Source of the DNA: Plasmodium brasilianum
Taxonomy: Eukaryota; Apicomplexa; Aconoidasida; Haemosporida; Plasmodiidae
Assembly: GCF_023973825.1 (NCBI RefSeq)
Contig: NC_090115.1
Coordinates: 1,178,001-1,242,000, forward strand
Reading direction: 5' to 3'
DNA length: 64,000 nt
Shown here: positions 49,012 through 61,355 of the stretch, piece after piece
Position numbering within the stretch: position 1 is the first letter of the stretch
Layout of the letters: each line of letters starts with the position of its first letter
Translations under genes and position numbers: made by a program
The notes under the pieces: model-generated
The model's input: the letters and a program-made list of their open reading frames with translations, nothing else
Database searches by the model: none
What the model was told of the DNA's origin: nothing

Positions 49012-51568
49012 TTATTCTACTATGTTCTCGTTATATATGGAATTCTCCGGTGTATCTTCTACTCTTACCCATTTTTTTATTTCCTGGCTAAGACCTTCCT
49101 CCCCTGTATAAGCAGGAATTTTTTTATATTCTGTATTTTCTAGAACACTGGCATTAAATTCAATTATTTCTTTTGTAACATTTGATTTTGTCCCTAAGTT
49201 TACTTCTGTGGTGCAGTCATTTATGTAGCTATCCAAATGTAATCCCTCATTTTCTATAAAATCTTCCTTTTTGCATTCTTCCAATACCATCATGAATACT
49301 AGTATGCACAATTTCGCTAGTAATTTTTTTTTTATATATTTATATAATTCATCATAACTTACCTTCTGCTGTAATTCTTCTGTACTTAGTAGTAAAGTAT
49401 TATTTATAATTTCTTCATTTACATGCTCATCTATCGTATTGAGCAATTCTTGTGTCATTTCTTCGTACCATTCCTGTTCCAAGTATTGTTCTATAATCAT
49501 GTGCTTTTTTGATATCCATTCTCTCCATAAATCCTTTTCTCCTGCTGAAAATGAATCTTTTTGAATTTTATTTGAAAAATTCACTTTTAATTTTTCACTA
49601 TTTTTTATGAAATCCTTTTCTTTTTTCCATTCATTTTTCAAATAATTAAACCATACAGTTTTTTTTAATTTTTCAGAAATATTTCTATGTTCTTTTATCC
49701 ATTTATTGCATAAAATTTTTTGTTTTTCAATGTCATTAATACTTTTAGTATTTTCCATTATCAGTTGTCTATTACTCAAATTAGGATATGTTTTATATTC
49801 CTCTTCTGCGAACATTTCTAGGCATAACTCTAAAAATTCTCCTTTTTTGTGTTCCCATTCTTCATTTCTGAATTCTTCTAGTACTTCCATATGTATTTCT
49901 ATAATGGTTTTAAATCTATCCTTTTTTTGCTTTTGTATGTTTAAATTTTTTATGTCGTGTTCATGTATTTTTAGTTTTTTTATGATACTTTCTTCATCAT
50001 GTAATAGGCTTTCTGTATGATAATGCGTTAAAAATTTACTTTTTTTGTCATAAAGTGAAGGTATCAGTATTCTTAGAAATTTCATTTGTCTTCTTTTTAT
50101 CTTTTTTTTTTTTTTTAACCTTCCTATTAAAGCATACTACAGCACAAAAAAAACATATACATAAATTACATTATTACGTTATGAAAATTTTATAATATTT
50201 GTCAATACTATAAATTTATTATACTTTGATGAAAATGGTAAATATAATGATAACTAGAATGCTTGTTAGTATTAATGATATGCTGTTGTTATGTGGATTT
50301 TTTGCTGGACCTGTAATATTTTTTTAAAAATATATATTATATATTATAGTTATTTCAGAAATAGTATAAGTATTGTTAATGATACTTAGTATTTTAGAGG
50401 ACGTAGGTAAAACAGAAGGAAGAGAATCATTCGTTGACATTCCAGGTGACTGAACAATATCAGCATCAATGTGTGCTTCTGAGGCTTGAGGATCTGGATC
50501 AGGTGGTTTATAAAATGTTGGTGCTTCTGGAGGTGGAGCTTCAAAATGTGTAGAATATTGTGATGGTTTAACTTGCATATCCCCTGTAGAACTAGGTTCA
50601 CTTCCCATAGCTGTAGTTTCAGATTGTGATTTGTGAACGTTTGAGGGAGGTTCTGGTTGAAGTGTGGACGGTAGTTCCTGTTGAGTTTCTTGGGTATCTT
50701 GAGATATTTTTTTATCTCCGTCTTTTTCTGGTGAAGCTTTTCCTGTATATGAAGTTTTAGGTGTTTCTTGACCTTGACTTGGTAAAGTTACTTTTTTTTC
50801 ATATAAAGATTGAGGAGGTGAAAATGTGCGCAAGGATGAACATTCAGTTAGAGTTTTAAAAGTTTCTTTATTTCTTAAGTCGCATGTAAATTCTGAACGT
50901 TTTTTGTTTTTTTTTTTTTGTTTTTTGTTCCGTAGCATGTTCCAAAAAGGCTTTCCTTTTCTTCAAAATGATTCTTCATCTGTCCAATCCACTCATTATA
51001 TGCGTTACACTTACTTATGTATGTATTATGATTTTTTTGGTTTGTACTTAACGCTTTTATTTCATCAAGATCTCTCTTTTTCTTTTCACAAAAATCTATT
51101 TCTTCATATTTTAATTTTAAAATTTTTTTATCATCTTCCTCTAAAATTAAAGGGCATCCTCCATGTATAACTAGATTTTTATAGTAATTATTTAACTTAT
51201 AGTTTAGTGTTCCTTTCCATGTTTTTTTATGATCTTTATAAAGTTGTGGTGGATTTTTGTTCTTAATTAGATAATCAGCCAAATAGAAGCATCCATTCCT
51301 AAATGTATCTTTATCGTTCTCATTAATTAAGGAACTAGTTTTTTGTTTTATTTCATTTTCAATATTTTTAAACACTGACAGTCGAGAGATTGTGAATGTC
51401 TGTGTACCATAGGAATTATAATACTGTATACAAAAGAATTATAATTATTTATTTAAGCATTAGTTTTTGAGTTAATTTTATTATAGCTTTTTTATCATAA
51501 ATAAATTATGCATAAATTTATGCGTATTAAAAAACATTAAAACTTACCTCGGAAAAACAATTATCCAT
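49012..51568 (-). CDS. STP1: STP1 protein, four exons (one frameshift in a poly-A run)
   Basis: STP1 is a subtelomeric variable protein family related to SURFINs, presumed to be placed at infected-cell membranes. Exon 1 (51568-51548) is MDNCFSE with a GTAAGT donor. Exon 2 (51423-50386) holds a Cys-containing N-terminal domain (KYEEIDFCEKKKRDLDEIKA, CNAYNEWI) and then a long Pro/Ser/Thr/Glu/Gln-rich stalk. Exon 3 (50310-50225) carries the membrane helix (SISLILTSILVIIIFTIF). Exon 4 (50136-49012) has a KKKKKIKRRQ basic stop, a KTIIEIHMEVLEE motif and a tryptophan-rich tail. Introns are about 124, 75 and 88 bases, and all junctions keep phase. No signal peptide is seen, as usual for the family. 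Exon 2 shifts frame within the 13-base T run at 50907-50919; with one more base the total is about 756 residues. It may therefore be intact with a sequencing error, or a recent pseudogene. The gene is on the opposite strand to the fam-l/fam-m genes. Confidence 0.85.
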
Positions 51569-54500
51569 GGTATTTTAACAAGAATACTCTAGATCGTTGT
51601 ATATAGCATTCTAAAAGAAAAATACTAATTTAGTTATATTTATTTACCAATAGAGAAATTTTAAATTAATTTATTTTAATATAAATAAATTATAAAATTA
51701 TCATTTACATAAGAATTTATATATGAACTATAAATTAATCGAATACATTAATATTTATTTTTTACATTCCTTATCTTTTTTTTCTCTAAATAAATATATT
51801 ACAATTGGTGATATATCCTAACTATATTTTAATATTAATTCACAGTTATGCATATATTATTATGCAAAAATAATATTCTCTTTGTAAAGGAAAAACCAAA
51901 ATATTAACAATAAAACAATTTATATAAGTTATATTAATATGTAATATAGAGTTTATTCTGTAAAAATTTCTTTAATCTATGTAATGCCATATTTTTTTTT
52001 TCTTAGTACAACAACATATATATATAATTAGATATTATTATATATATTAAGATAAATAATTCCTTTTATTCTTCTTTCCTATGATAGGTGATCTATAAGC
52101 CAAATAATTATTAGCACTGATAGTATATTTATATATTTGTTTTTTTTGTCTTATTTTTTTTATTCATAATTTATATAGATCATTATAGTGTTATTATTTT
52201 GTTAATATTTTTATATATTTACTGCATTGTATATACGAAGAAGAAATAATAATATAAAAATTAAAATAAATTGTTGCTATGCTTAAAGGAAGTTTGTATC
52301 TTCAAAATAAACGTGTGACGCTTAATACAATATTTATTACCTAAAATTCCTTATTTGTGGTATATATTATTTGTTGTATATATTATTACATAGCATAATC
52401 TTAATATAGTATATTATATGATACAATTATTTTCTTTTTTAGTGGTCCATTAACAATTTTAGATATTAATTATTTCGTTTGGACAAACTGTTAATTAATT
52501 AAAAGTATGTTTTGTTTTAATAATTAATGAAAATGTGTTCTGATACTTATTAGAACTATAAAAGGTAAATAAGAAATAATTATAACAAACTAAATTATAA
52601 AATATATTTGAAAACAACGTAGAATATATTATAAAATTGAAATAAAAAATAATAACATAATAACTGAATGCAAATGTAATAATACATTGAATTAGATAAA
52701 ACAAAAAATATTTAAGCATTGTAATTATTTTTTAGTAATTCTTGATAGATATATTCTAATAGATAGATTAGAAATATAATATTAATTCTTTTGGTTGTTT
52801 CTACATATAACAATAGGAAAATATCTTTTTAATACTGATAAATATTTATTTATTATGCAAAAAAATGAATATCATAAATAATTTTTAATATCGTAAAAGA
52901 GTGAATATCTAAATGAGAATGCAAAACAATTAAAACTTATAATCAACAACATAGGTTATTATTTTATATTGTACATACATTTTTACTTATTTTAATGTTT
53001 CATTTAAAACAATTTCATGTAAGATAAAAAATAATCAGATAATAAATAATTAATATGCTAATAATAAAATTTTGCAATTATTTTACATATAAAATTACAT
53101 TATCATGTTTATTTTTAACAAATCATTTATGTTAAAGAATTATATTTTAATTTTTTTTTTTTTATTCATTGATTTATTTTTATAAAATATATTTCTTTGT
53201 AGCCATGCTCTTTTTATTTTAATCACTTATATATTATTCCATTTTCTTTTAAAATATGTTATTTAATAATTATATACAATGGATTATACATAAAAATAAT
53301 TTATTATGTTTTAAAATATATTTTTTTTGCATTCTGCATTTGTATATATTATATAAACCTATATAAGCATAATATATATAATGAACATAATATTGTAGAT
53401 TAATATATGGAAACAAAAAACAACATATTATCTGTTGAAATATTTGAAATAATTTGAAAAAAACTGCGTAAATTAGTTATAAAATATTTATAAAAATTTT
53501 TTTTTCTTAATATTTCATAAATATATTTGAATATATATTTTTTTCAACATTTATTCGTTTTTAGTTATCTTTTTTAGCGTGTCATTATAATTTTTGCATA
53601 ATACAGAATTTTGTACTTTATTTTGTTTTTTTATTTAAAAATAATACAATAATAATATGAATTAATATGAATTAATGAACTTTGGTTAATAATATTATGA
53701 TTATACTATTGTTTTCTTATTTCAAATCTAATATTTAACCCAAAAATAGATATAATTTTAAGTAAAATATTAACATAATATAAGCTAATAGTAATGATAT
53801 ATTAATATTAAGTATTATAGCATGTTACCGGAAAAATATGTAATAGTAATTGCATTTAATATAATGTAATTTTTTAAATAAGAAGTTATAATTTTTCATT
53901 ATTTAATGTATACAAATATACAATGTAAAAAATGTGATATAAATTATTATAAAAAAACACTTATTTAAATTTATATTTAATATCTTTCAAATTAGTGTTC
54001 ATAATTTTCAACATAACATTAAAGTGTAAACAGCATTAAATAATAATATACCTGAAAAATAAAAATAAAAAATTGTTTCTTGATAATACATCTTAATTTT
54101 ACTAATATCGTTTTAGTTAAACAGATAAATATATAATCCCGTCCTATAACAAAATGGTCTTATTTTTATATGTATTTACACGAATAAGGCAATAAATTAC
54201 ATTTATGCAGATTATTGTAATGTTAAATATGTGATATCCTTTTTATGTTTTTATAAGTATCATTTCATTTTATAGGATTAAATAGGATTATTTTATGTAC
54301 AATTTATTCCTTATAAATTCATATTGTTCTCGTATGCAAGTTTCAAAATTTGAGGTCCCTAATGTATAGAATTACTAGTAATTTAATAATCATAGTATAA
54401 AAATTAATATTTATGTATTATTACTAAGTTAATATATGACATATTTTTAATATTACAAATTTTTATTTGATTTTAATTATAATTATGTTTATCCATTACA

Positions 54501-57424
54501 TTTACTGTACTTGTTATGTTTTCTGAATTATTAATGTGTATTTTTTGATGAATTTCCTTTTATATATATTGTGTGAATGGATATAATATAAGAAATATTA
54601 TGTAACACAAGTATATTAATGCGAAACAATAATTTGAGTATATGTTAACTATTTGTAATTAATTCTTTTTTATATTTGTGTATCTTTATTGATTATAATT
54701 TTGCTTAAAATATTTGTCTTTTAATTTTTTATATTTTCTTTTTTTTTTTAGTTGTTAAATTTTTTACTTTGGTCTATATGTATGAAGTTTGTATTGCATT
54801 ATTAGAATCATACTCATAAATTATTGCATATGTAGTGTTATTATTAATAACAAAATATATTTTTTTTTTGTTTTTTGCTTTTTCAATATACATTTCGATT
54901 GAATTGTTCAGTATTTTCTTTTATATGTAAAAGAACATATATTTTTGAAGAATTATAAATTAAAATTTTGTGGAATATACTTTATGTAATACATATTATT
55001 GGTCAAACATATTTGATCGTTTTTAGAGCCATTTATCAGTATTCAGGAATTTTGTTAATATAAATAATTTTATTTTTTTGTATTGAAGACCGAAGCAAAG
55101 TACAAATGATATTATCTATTATTAAAAATATTTCATATTTGTATATGCAACACTATTAAAATGGTGATACATGTAGCAGAATATTTTAGGGATAGTGTAG
55201 AACATCTACGTTTTTAAGTAAATTAATTTATAGTACTAAACAAAAGGAAACATAGAAAACCGTGCAATAAGTGTTAATGTAATAATTGACAATAAAAAGA
55301 AAAGCTCATTCACCTTAGTTTCAGTTGTTTCAGTAAATAAATATTAATTTTACTGGAACTGTATAACATTTTGTTTGAATACTTTCATGTAGTTCATTAA
55401 CATACTTTAATAACTGTACCCTTATGCAATTAATAACAAGATATTTATAAGAGTTATATTTATTTTCAAGTTTTTTTATTGTGTTCGAAAGTTATTGAAT
55501 TTAGAGTAACATATCTACGTATAAGATTACTATATAATAAATTATATTTTTTAGCATAGGCACGAAAACTACATATAAAACTGAATTATGGGAATATTTC
55601 AGAATTAGTTAAACATATAGTTTACATGTAATATTATAAAAAGGGATAAATAAAATATATCTTCTTTGTAGAAAAGCAAAATATTAGTTTCTTTGGTAAA
55701 ATATATATGAAAAACATATGATGAATATACAATTTCCGGTAAAAATTTAATATGAAAATGAATTATTTGTTTTTTGTAGACATAATATTATATAGTTAGT
55801 ATAAATATGAAAATTATATTATGCAAATGCAAATTTAATAACATTCATTATTAAATTCCTTTGTTATTATGCATTAATATAATTAAAACTAATCATTAAA
55901 AATAAAAAGTACATTATGAAAAAAGCAGGAACGTTTTATTGAGATATATATATAATATATAATATACACCTATGCTATATAAATGTAATAAAAAAAAGAT
56001 AAAATATTATACTAGAAGATTAAATTATGTGTATATAGCTTCTCAAATTGTAAAAATATAAATAATTTGTACAAATATTTATTTATTTAAAAAAAAAAAA
56101 AAATGAACAAAATATCTCGAAAAAATGAAAATTGTTAAAACTGATAAATCTTACTTATAAGCAAATAACTTGGAAGATTTTCCTATACGAAGAATTAAAT
56201 TCTGTAATATATTTATAGGTTATATATATATTATTATGAATTTTTAAAATACCTCAGTGAATGCTTTATATAAAACATTAATTGTACATAAAAATGGAAG
56301 ATTATCATATTCCGAAAAAACATAAAAGTAACTAGATAAGAGTTTCCGTATATGATACGACGATAATAATATATATATTAAAACAATAAAATATATTAGC
56401 GTTAATTAAAAAAATTTTTGTTTTTGAAATTTAAAAATACTATTTTAAATATATATATTTTTTAATTTTTTTTCAATTATTATAACTGTATAGTTTGGAG
56501 AATAATACTTTTTAATGTAAATAATAGAGTCTTTTTATAGAACGATTACAATATGTATCATTGCATATGACATTCTGATCTGTCACAGGAATGGTTACTA
56601 TATATAAAGTTTTAAAATAATAAAAAATAACATATTTTTTTGCTATAGATATGTTTAACAATATATTATTTATTTATAATCATTGTATAATTTGTATCCT
56701 TAGAATGTATTCCTGGCATTATTGATTTGCAAAAGAATGAATTAAAAAATAATATCTTTCATTTAAAATTATCAGAAAAGTTTTACTTAAAAATATTTTT
56801 TATTAAATAATTTGCTTATTTTTATTTATTATTTACATAATGTAACCTTTATATTATACTTATATTTTAAATATATTTCATTTGAGATACCTTTGTATTA
56901 AAGCATATATATTTAATATTTTAACGAAAAAATACTTCTTTCTTTGATTTATTTTTCATATTTTTTATTACACTAATATTTCCTCTATATTAATGTTTTT
57001 AATTAAAAAAATGTAAAAATAAATTAATTTCATGAGTATAAAGAAGTTTTTTTATAAATAATGATAAATATTAAAATTATTTAAAATTTATCATTTAAAA
57101 ATTTATGCCAAAAAAAAATATATATACTTTAATACCTTTAATATATATATTTGTTCCTACATGATGTTGTAACATACAAATATCATTTTTTAAATATATA
57201 AAATATCATATAGTTTGTAAATTTTATAATTAGTATGGCACAAATTTTGTAAAATATTTTTGTTTTTTTTATTATCATTCCTACTATATTTTTGAGATAA
57301 TTAATATTTTTTATCATTTATATATATTAGTTCCAAAACATAGTATTTATAAAATTCGGATAACAAATACAAAAGCATCTTTAAAAATAGAAATTATTCT
57401 TTTAATATGTAGTATAATGCATAA
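51569..57424. other. Long AT-rich intergenic region
   Basis: The first part holds the presumed STP1 promoter. No gene is supportable in almost 6 kb. Short frames (52495-52719 minus; an 18-codon plus-strand frame near 55161 reading Met-Val-Ile-His-Val-Ala-Glu-Tyr-Phe) lack any wider coding context. Confidence 0.5.
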
Positions 57425-57486
57425 TCTATATTCTATACATTTCGTTTTTTAGATGTATTTCACATTTTGTTTAATATTAGGAAATC
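57425..57486 (+). promoter_or_regulatory. Conserved upstream element before the fam-l pseudogene (copy 7)
   Basis: TCTATATTCTATACATTTCG and an AATATTAGGAAAT segment, 426 bases before the remaining ATG at 57851 (414 before the family's usual start position). It is still present although the gene is dead. Confidence 0.4.
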
Positions 57487-57850
57487 ATATGTTTTTTTGT
57501 TTTTGAAAATATAAGAAAACATTATTTAATTAGTGTAATATATTAATGTATATATTTTGAATATTTAAGAATGAATTCAAAATATATTTAATTTGTTAAG
57601 GTTTAGCATTTATATATAACATTATCGTAAACCATTAATAATATATTTGAAGGTTTTTTTCTTTTATGGATTATTTAAAATAGAATATATATATATATAT
57701 ATAACTAAAAATGTTATGAACGAATAATAAGTAGAAATTTACAAATGTAATTACTTTGTTCTTTGTGATTAAAATTATATTATATTATAATTAAATTTTT
57801 TTTAGACCCTATATATTATCATATTAAAGATCTTTATAATATAACAAAAA

Positions 57851-58655
57851 ATGATATCTTTCTTCTTCATTATAATTACTACATTTATCATTATAACTTG
57901 GACATGTCATTATAGCTATAATGTATTATGATAATATTATTTAAGTATTTTTACATTATTAACATATTTTTTGGTTTAATATTATTAATTCTATTATGAA
58001 GAAAAAGTGTTATAATTATTTAAATGATAAATATATCTATATATTGTTTTTAGTGTACATTTTATAATACGGTAGGAAAGTACAATTTTAATAAAAAATT
58101 AGATATAAATAATTATCAATTGTTAGCACAATATGGAAAGAATAATGTTTAAAATATTACATGGGTAAAAAATATGATACATAATAATAAAGAGAACTAA
58201 TATAATGTTAGAACTAAATATGGAAGTAGTATAATAGAAGAATCAAACAATAAAATAAAAGTTTATTATACAAGAAGGAATTCAATAAACAATATAAAAG
58301 ACATAAATATTTAGTATTTGAAAAAAAAAAAATATCCCATTTTGAAAGAACATAATTTAAACATCTTGATTATATAGATTATATTAGAAAAAATACATCT
58401 TTACTGATAAAACTTATGGATACATATTATTTAAAAAGTGAGGATTACGAATATATTTATCTTTTATACTGCTCTATTTGGTATTCTTTTCACTATTAAT
58501 TAATATTATTAAAACAATTTTTGAAAAAAGTATTGAAGCATTTTATTTACGAGTCTTCGATGAATTATGTATTGTATTCTTGACAGGGTATATTTATATA
58601 TTTATAAAAATTACAAAAAATATGCGAATTACGAAAAGCAAATACATAAAGTAAT
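57851..58655 (+). pseudogene. Fam-l-type pseudogene
   Basis: Exon 1 (57851-57922) keeps an open leader with Ile-Thr-Trp-Thr-Cys-His-Tyr and a GTATTATG donor, but begins four codons later than in the siblings, and a TAA sits just upstream. Exon 2 starts at about 58054 after TTTTTAG, with Asn-Lys-Lys-Leu-Asp and Gln-Leu-Leu-Ala-Gln in place of the Arg-x-Leu site, then a TAA at about 58150 and further stops. Relics of the core are visible around 58320-58400 in shifted frames, including Leu-Asp-Tyr-Ile-Asp-Tyr. The usual Lys-Lys-Cys-Gly-Leu-Arg before helix 1 reads Lys-Lys-stop-Gly-Leu-Arg at about 58435. The loop between the helices is much shortened. The end still resembles the tail (Lys-Tyr-x-Asn-Tyr-Glu-Lys). 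It is the only family member right of STP1. Confidence 0.8.
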
Positions 58656-60459
58656 AATAAGAAATATGTTTCTCTGTGTAAAAGTCCCTCATGTTAAGTA
58701 ATAACTGTAATATATTTGAAGATATATATAACAAATTTATACATAATTGCTTAAATTTATTGGTTACATCAGCATATACCTGGAATATTTAATAAACAAG
58801 TGCACACAAAAAATATTTATAATTTTTGTGTGGATTTGTATGTTATAACATTTCTGAATCTGTATTTTAAGGTATTTTTTTAGCACAATTAAATATCATT
58901 TTATATATAATATGGTGTTTAATTAGATTGACATAAAAAATATGTATTTATGATTTAAAATTGATATGTAACGAATAGTTCATATAATTTTATTAAGGAG
59001 TCATAATTTATACTTTAAATACAAAACAATTGTTTTTTTTATTTCATGTGATACTATTCTAAAATGATTATTTATTGACTTAATTTAAATAAGACCATTA
59101 TTAATTTGAAATTCAAAGTAAATGTTGCTGTTCTCTGTAAATAATAAAGCAAAATTAATGTATTTTCTTTAATTAATGTATAAATATTTTTTATTTTTTA
59201 CTTAAAACTAATATTAATTATTTTAATACCAAATATGTTTTAAATGAATATATCATAGAATTTTTATTCATTGTAAAAACCATTTTATGAGTCCTTTAGT
59301 TTATTTTCTATAGTATAAAGAAGAAAGTATATATATATAATAAATAAATATGCTTATTAAACATCAGTTATTTATAATTGTATCCTAACTTATGCATGTC
59401 ATGTCTTTACCATTAAATGAAGAATAATTCACATTTATTATTTTATTATAGTGCTTAATTTTGGTATTAATAGATTCTTACAAAAATGAATTATATATAT
59501 ATTATATTTTATTTTTATATATGATTAAACTATATATTTATTTTAATTTTACATAATTAGGATATTAATTTGGTGAATTAAATATGGTAATATATTAATA
59601 TTAATATATATAATTCTTTTTTTTTTCTTATAATTGTAATATTTTATATATGTAAATATATCTGTAAAAAGCTAAGTAATTATTGGAATTAATGGAAATA
59701 AATATAAATTTTCTAAAATCATATAAATGTGTGGATATTTTTTTATATATACTTATTATACATATGTATATAATTATAATTATTAAAGACTTATATCATT
59801 TTAAAAATGTGTTAATATATACGTAGTTTTTATGGAGTATTACTAATTAGTTTATATTTGTAAATTTTAATTTTATAATAAAATAAAATCAAAAGAAAAT
59901 CTATTATTTTTATATATATAATTCATAAATACAAAATGTTTTTTTTGGTTAATTTATTTTTTACTGGATATATTTAAAAAATTATTCTATTTTTCTTTGT
60001 AAGCTTCAATTAAATAAGTGTAATGTATATTATTTTGTAAGTAAATGCTTTGGTAATATATATTATGATTAAATATCAATTACGAAATATAATTCTTTTA
60101 TATTTAAAGGGAAATGATAATATAAAATTAATACATGTTTTAGTTATCATACAAACGCTTTAAAAGTTAATGTGGTGTAAATAAAACAACACAATCATAT
60201 ATTTTTCCTTGTAAAAGAATACTTAGGACCTAGGGGAAATAAGAAAAGTATACATATATAAAACTATATGGGGATAATGAAAACATATTTAATTAGTAAT
60301 CTTATAAATAGTAGACATTTAATTTTTTAATAATTTTAAGTATTATTATATTTTATTAAAATATATTACCCTAAAAAAATACTATATATATCTCGAGAAT
60401 TTTATTGCAAGATATTTTTTTTTTTTATTACTAGTAGTAATATATATTTGCATAATTAA
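58656..60459. other. AT-rich intergenic region
   Basis: The left part resembles the 3' flank of fam-l-type genes. No gene seen in the rest. Confidence 0.5.
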
Positions 60460-61355
60460 TTTTTTTTATGTAATTTCCTGGAAGATAAAATACAAGTGTA
60501 TGCCTCATATGAAGGATATAAAGAATTCTGTTATGAGGAGAAGGTAAGTTATGTTATTTACTATTGTAACGATTTAAAAGATGAGGATGAAAAATTTAAA
60601 AAGATATTTAAGAAGGTATAAATATACCTAAAAAAATTGCCTAGTAAAAATAATAAGGAAGATCTTATAGATCGCTGTTTTTATTTGCAGGTATCTTTTT
60701 ATCACAGATTGAGGAAAAATTTAAATACTCGTAGGAATAATAATAGTGAGATTAGTTTTATTAATAATCTTTCTGATGTAGAGAATGTTATCAATTTAAA
60801 TAATTTAAGGAATTCAGCATGTTGGTTTAATTCTGATTTTAATTTTAAAACCTATAAAGAAGTGAATCATTTACATGATTATTTTAAGAATTACAGTTTT
60901 ATGAAAAGTAAAATATGTGCTGTAAAGCATGAGGAGAAAGTGTATTTGCAAATAAATTATTCATATTAGTATATTATATACAAACTTTATAGGAGGGTGA
61001 TGAGCGTGTTTAATGATAATAATTATACAGATAATTGTTGGGATTTTATTATTAGTGAAATGTATAACACGCTTACAATGTTTTTAAAATTAAAAAGTTT
61101 TTTCTTTGACAAACTTGATATTGAAATTATAAAGGCAGCTAAATCTAAATAAATTAATTATTTCGTTAAATATACTACAGAAAGGATAATAAAAAAAAAT
61201 AAAACATCAATAATAATTAAGAATATTAATATTGTTGTTTTAGAAACTTCTATCAAATTAACATGTAATTCTTTCATTATTAATTCGTTAAATGTTTCTG
61301 AACTTAATGCAGTATTTTTTAGTGTGTATCCCCTTTTAATTATTAATACATAACT
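60460..61355 (+). pseudogene. PIR protein pseudogene
   Basis: One continuous reading frame runs from about 60460 to the stop at 61150-61152, interrupted only by TAA at 60619 and TAG at 60967. Read across these, it gives the order of a PIR ectodomain: a Phe-Leu-Glu-Asp start, KEFCYEE, a Lys-rich helix ending near LKKLPSK, the DRCFYLQ segment, a region on the INNLSDVENVI pattern, a Trp-Phe-Asn segment, and the HLHDYFKNY motif followed by Lys and Cys. After 60967 comes YTDNCWDF with a Leu-Lys-rich end. Several cysteines expected in the family are lost (Arg-Val-Met-Ser where Cys-Cys is usual). A hydrophobic relic at 61295-61352 (Ala-Val-Phe-Phe, Leu-Leu-Ile-Ile) may be the former membrane helix. 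PIRs are variant infected-cell proteins of most Plasmodium species. No first exon was found. Confidence 0.7.

Noticed and set aside
49706..50020. 104-codon plus-strand frame opposite STP1 exon 4
   Set aside because: Shadow of the conserved STP1 tail on the other strand.
50826..51170. 114-codon plus-strand frame opposite STP1
   Set aside because: It is antisense to STP1 exon 2 and reflects that gene's codon use; no independent signal.
55161..55217. Short frame starting Met-Val-Ile-His-Val-Ala-Glu-Tyr-Phe
   Set aside because: Only 18 codons with no coding context on either side.
60544..60690. Possible intron in the pir pseudogene (GTAAGT at 60544 and TTGCAG at 60690) that would skip the TAA at 60619
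   Set aside because: The skipped part encodes the family-like LPSK and DRCFYL segments, so it is more likely exon; the second in-frame stop at 60967 would remain.
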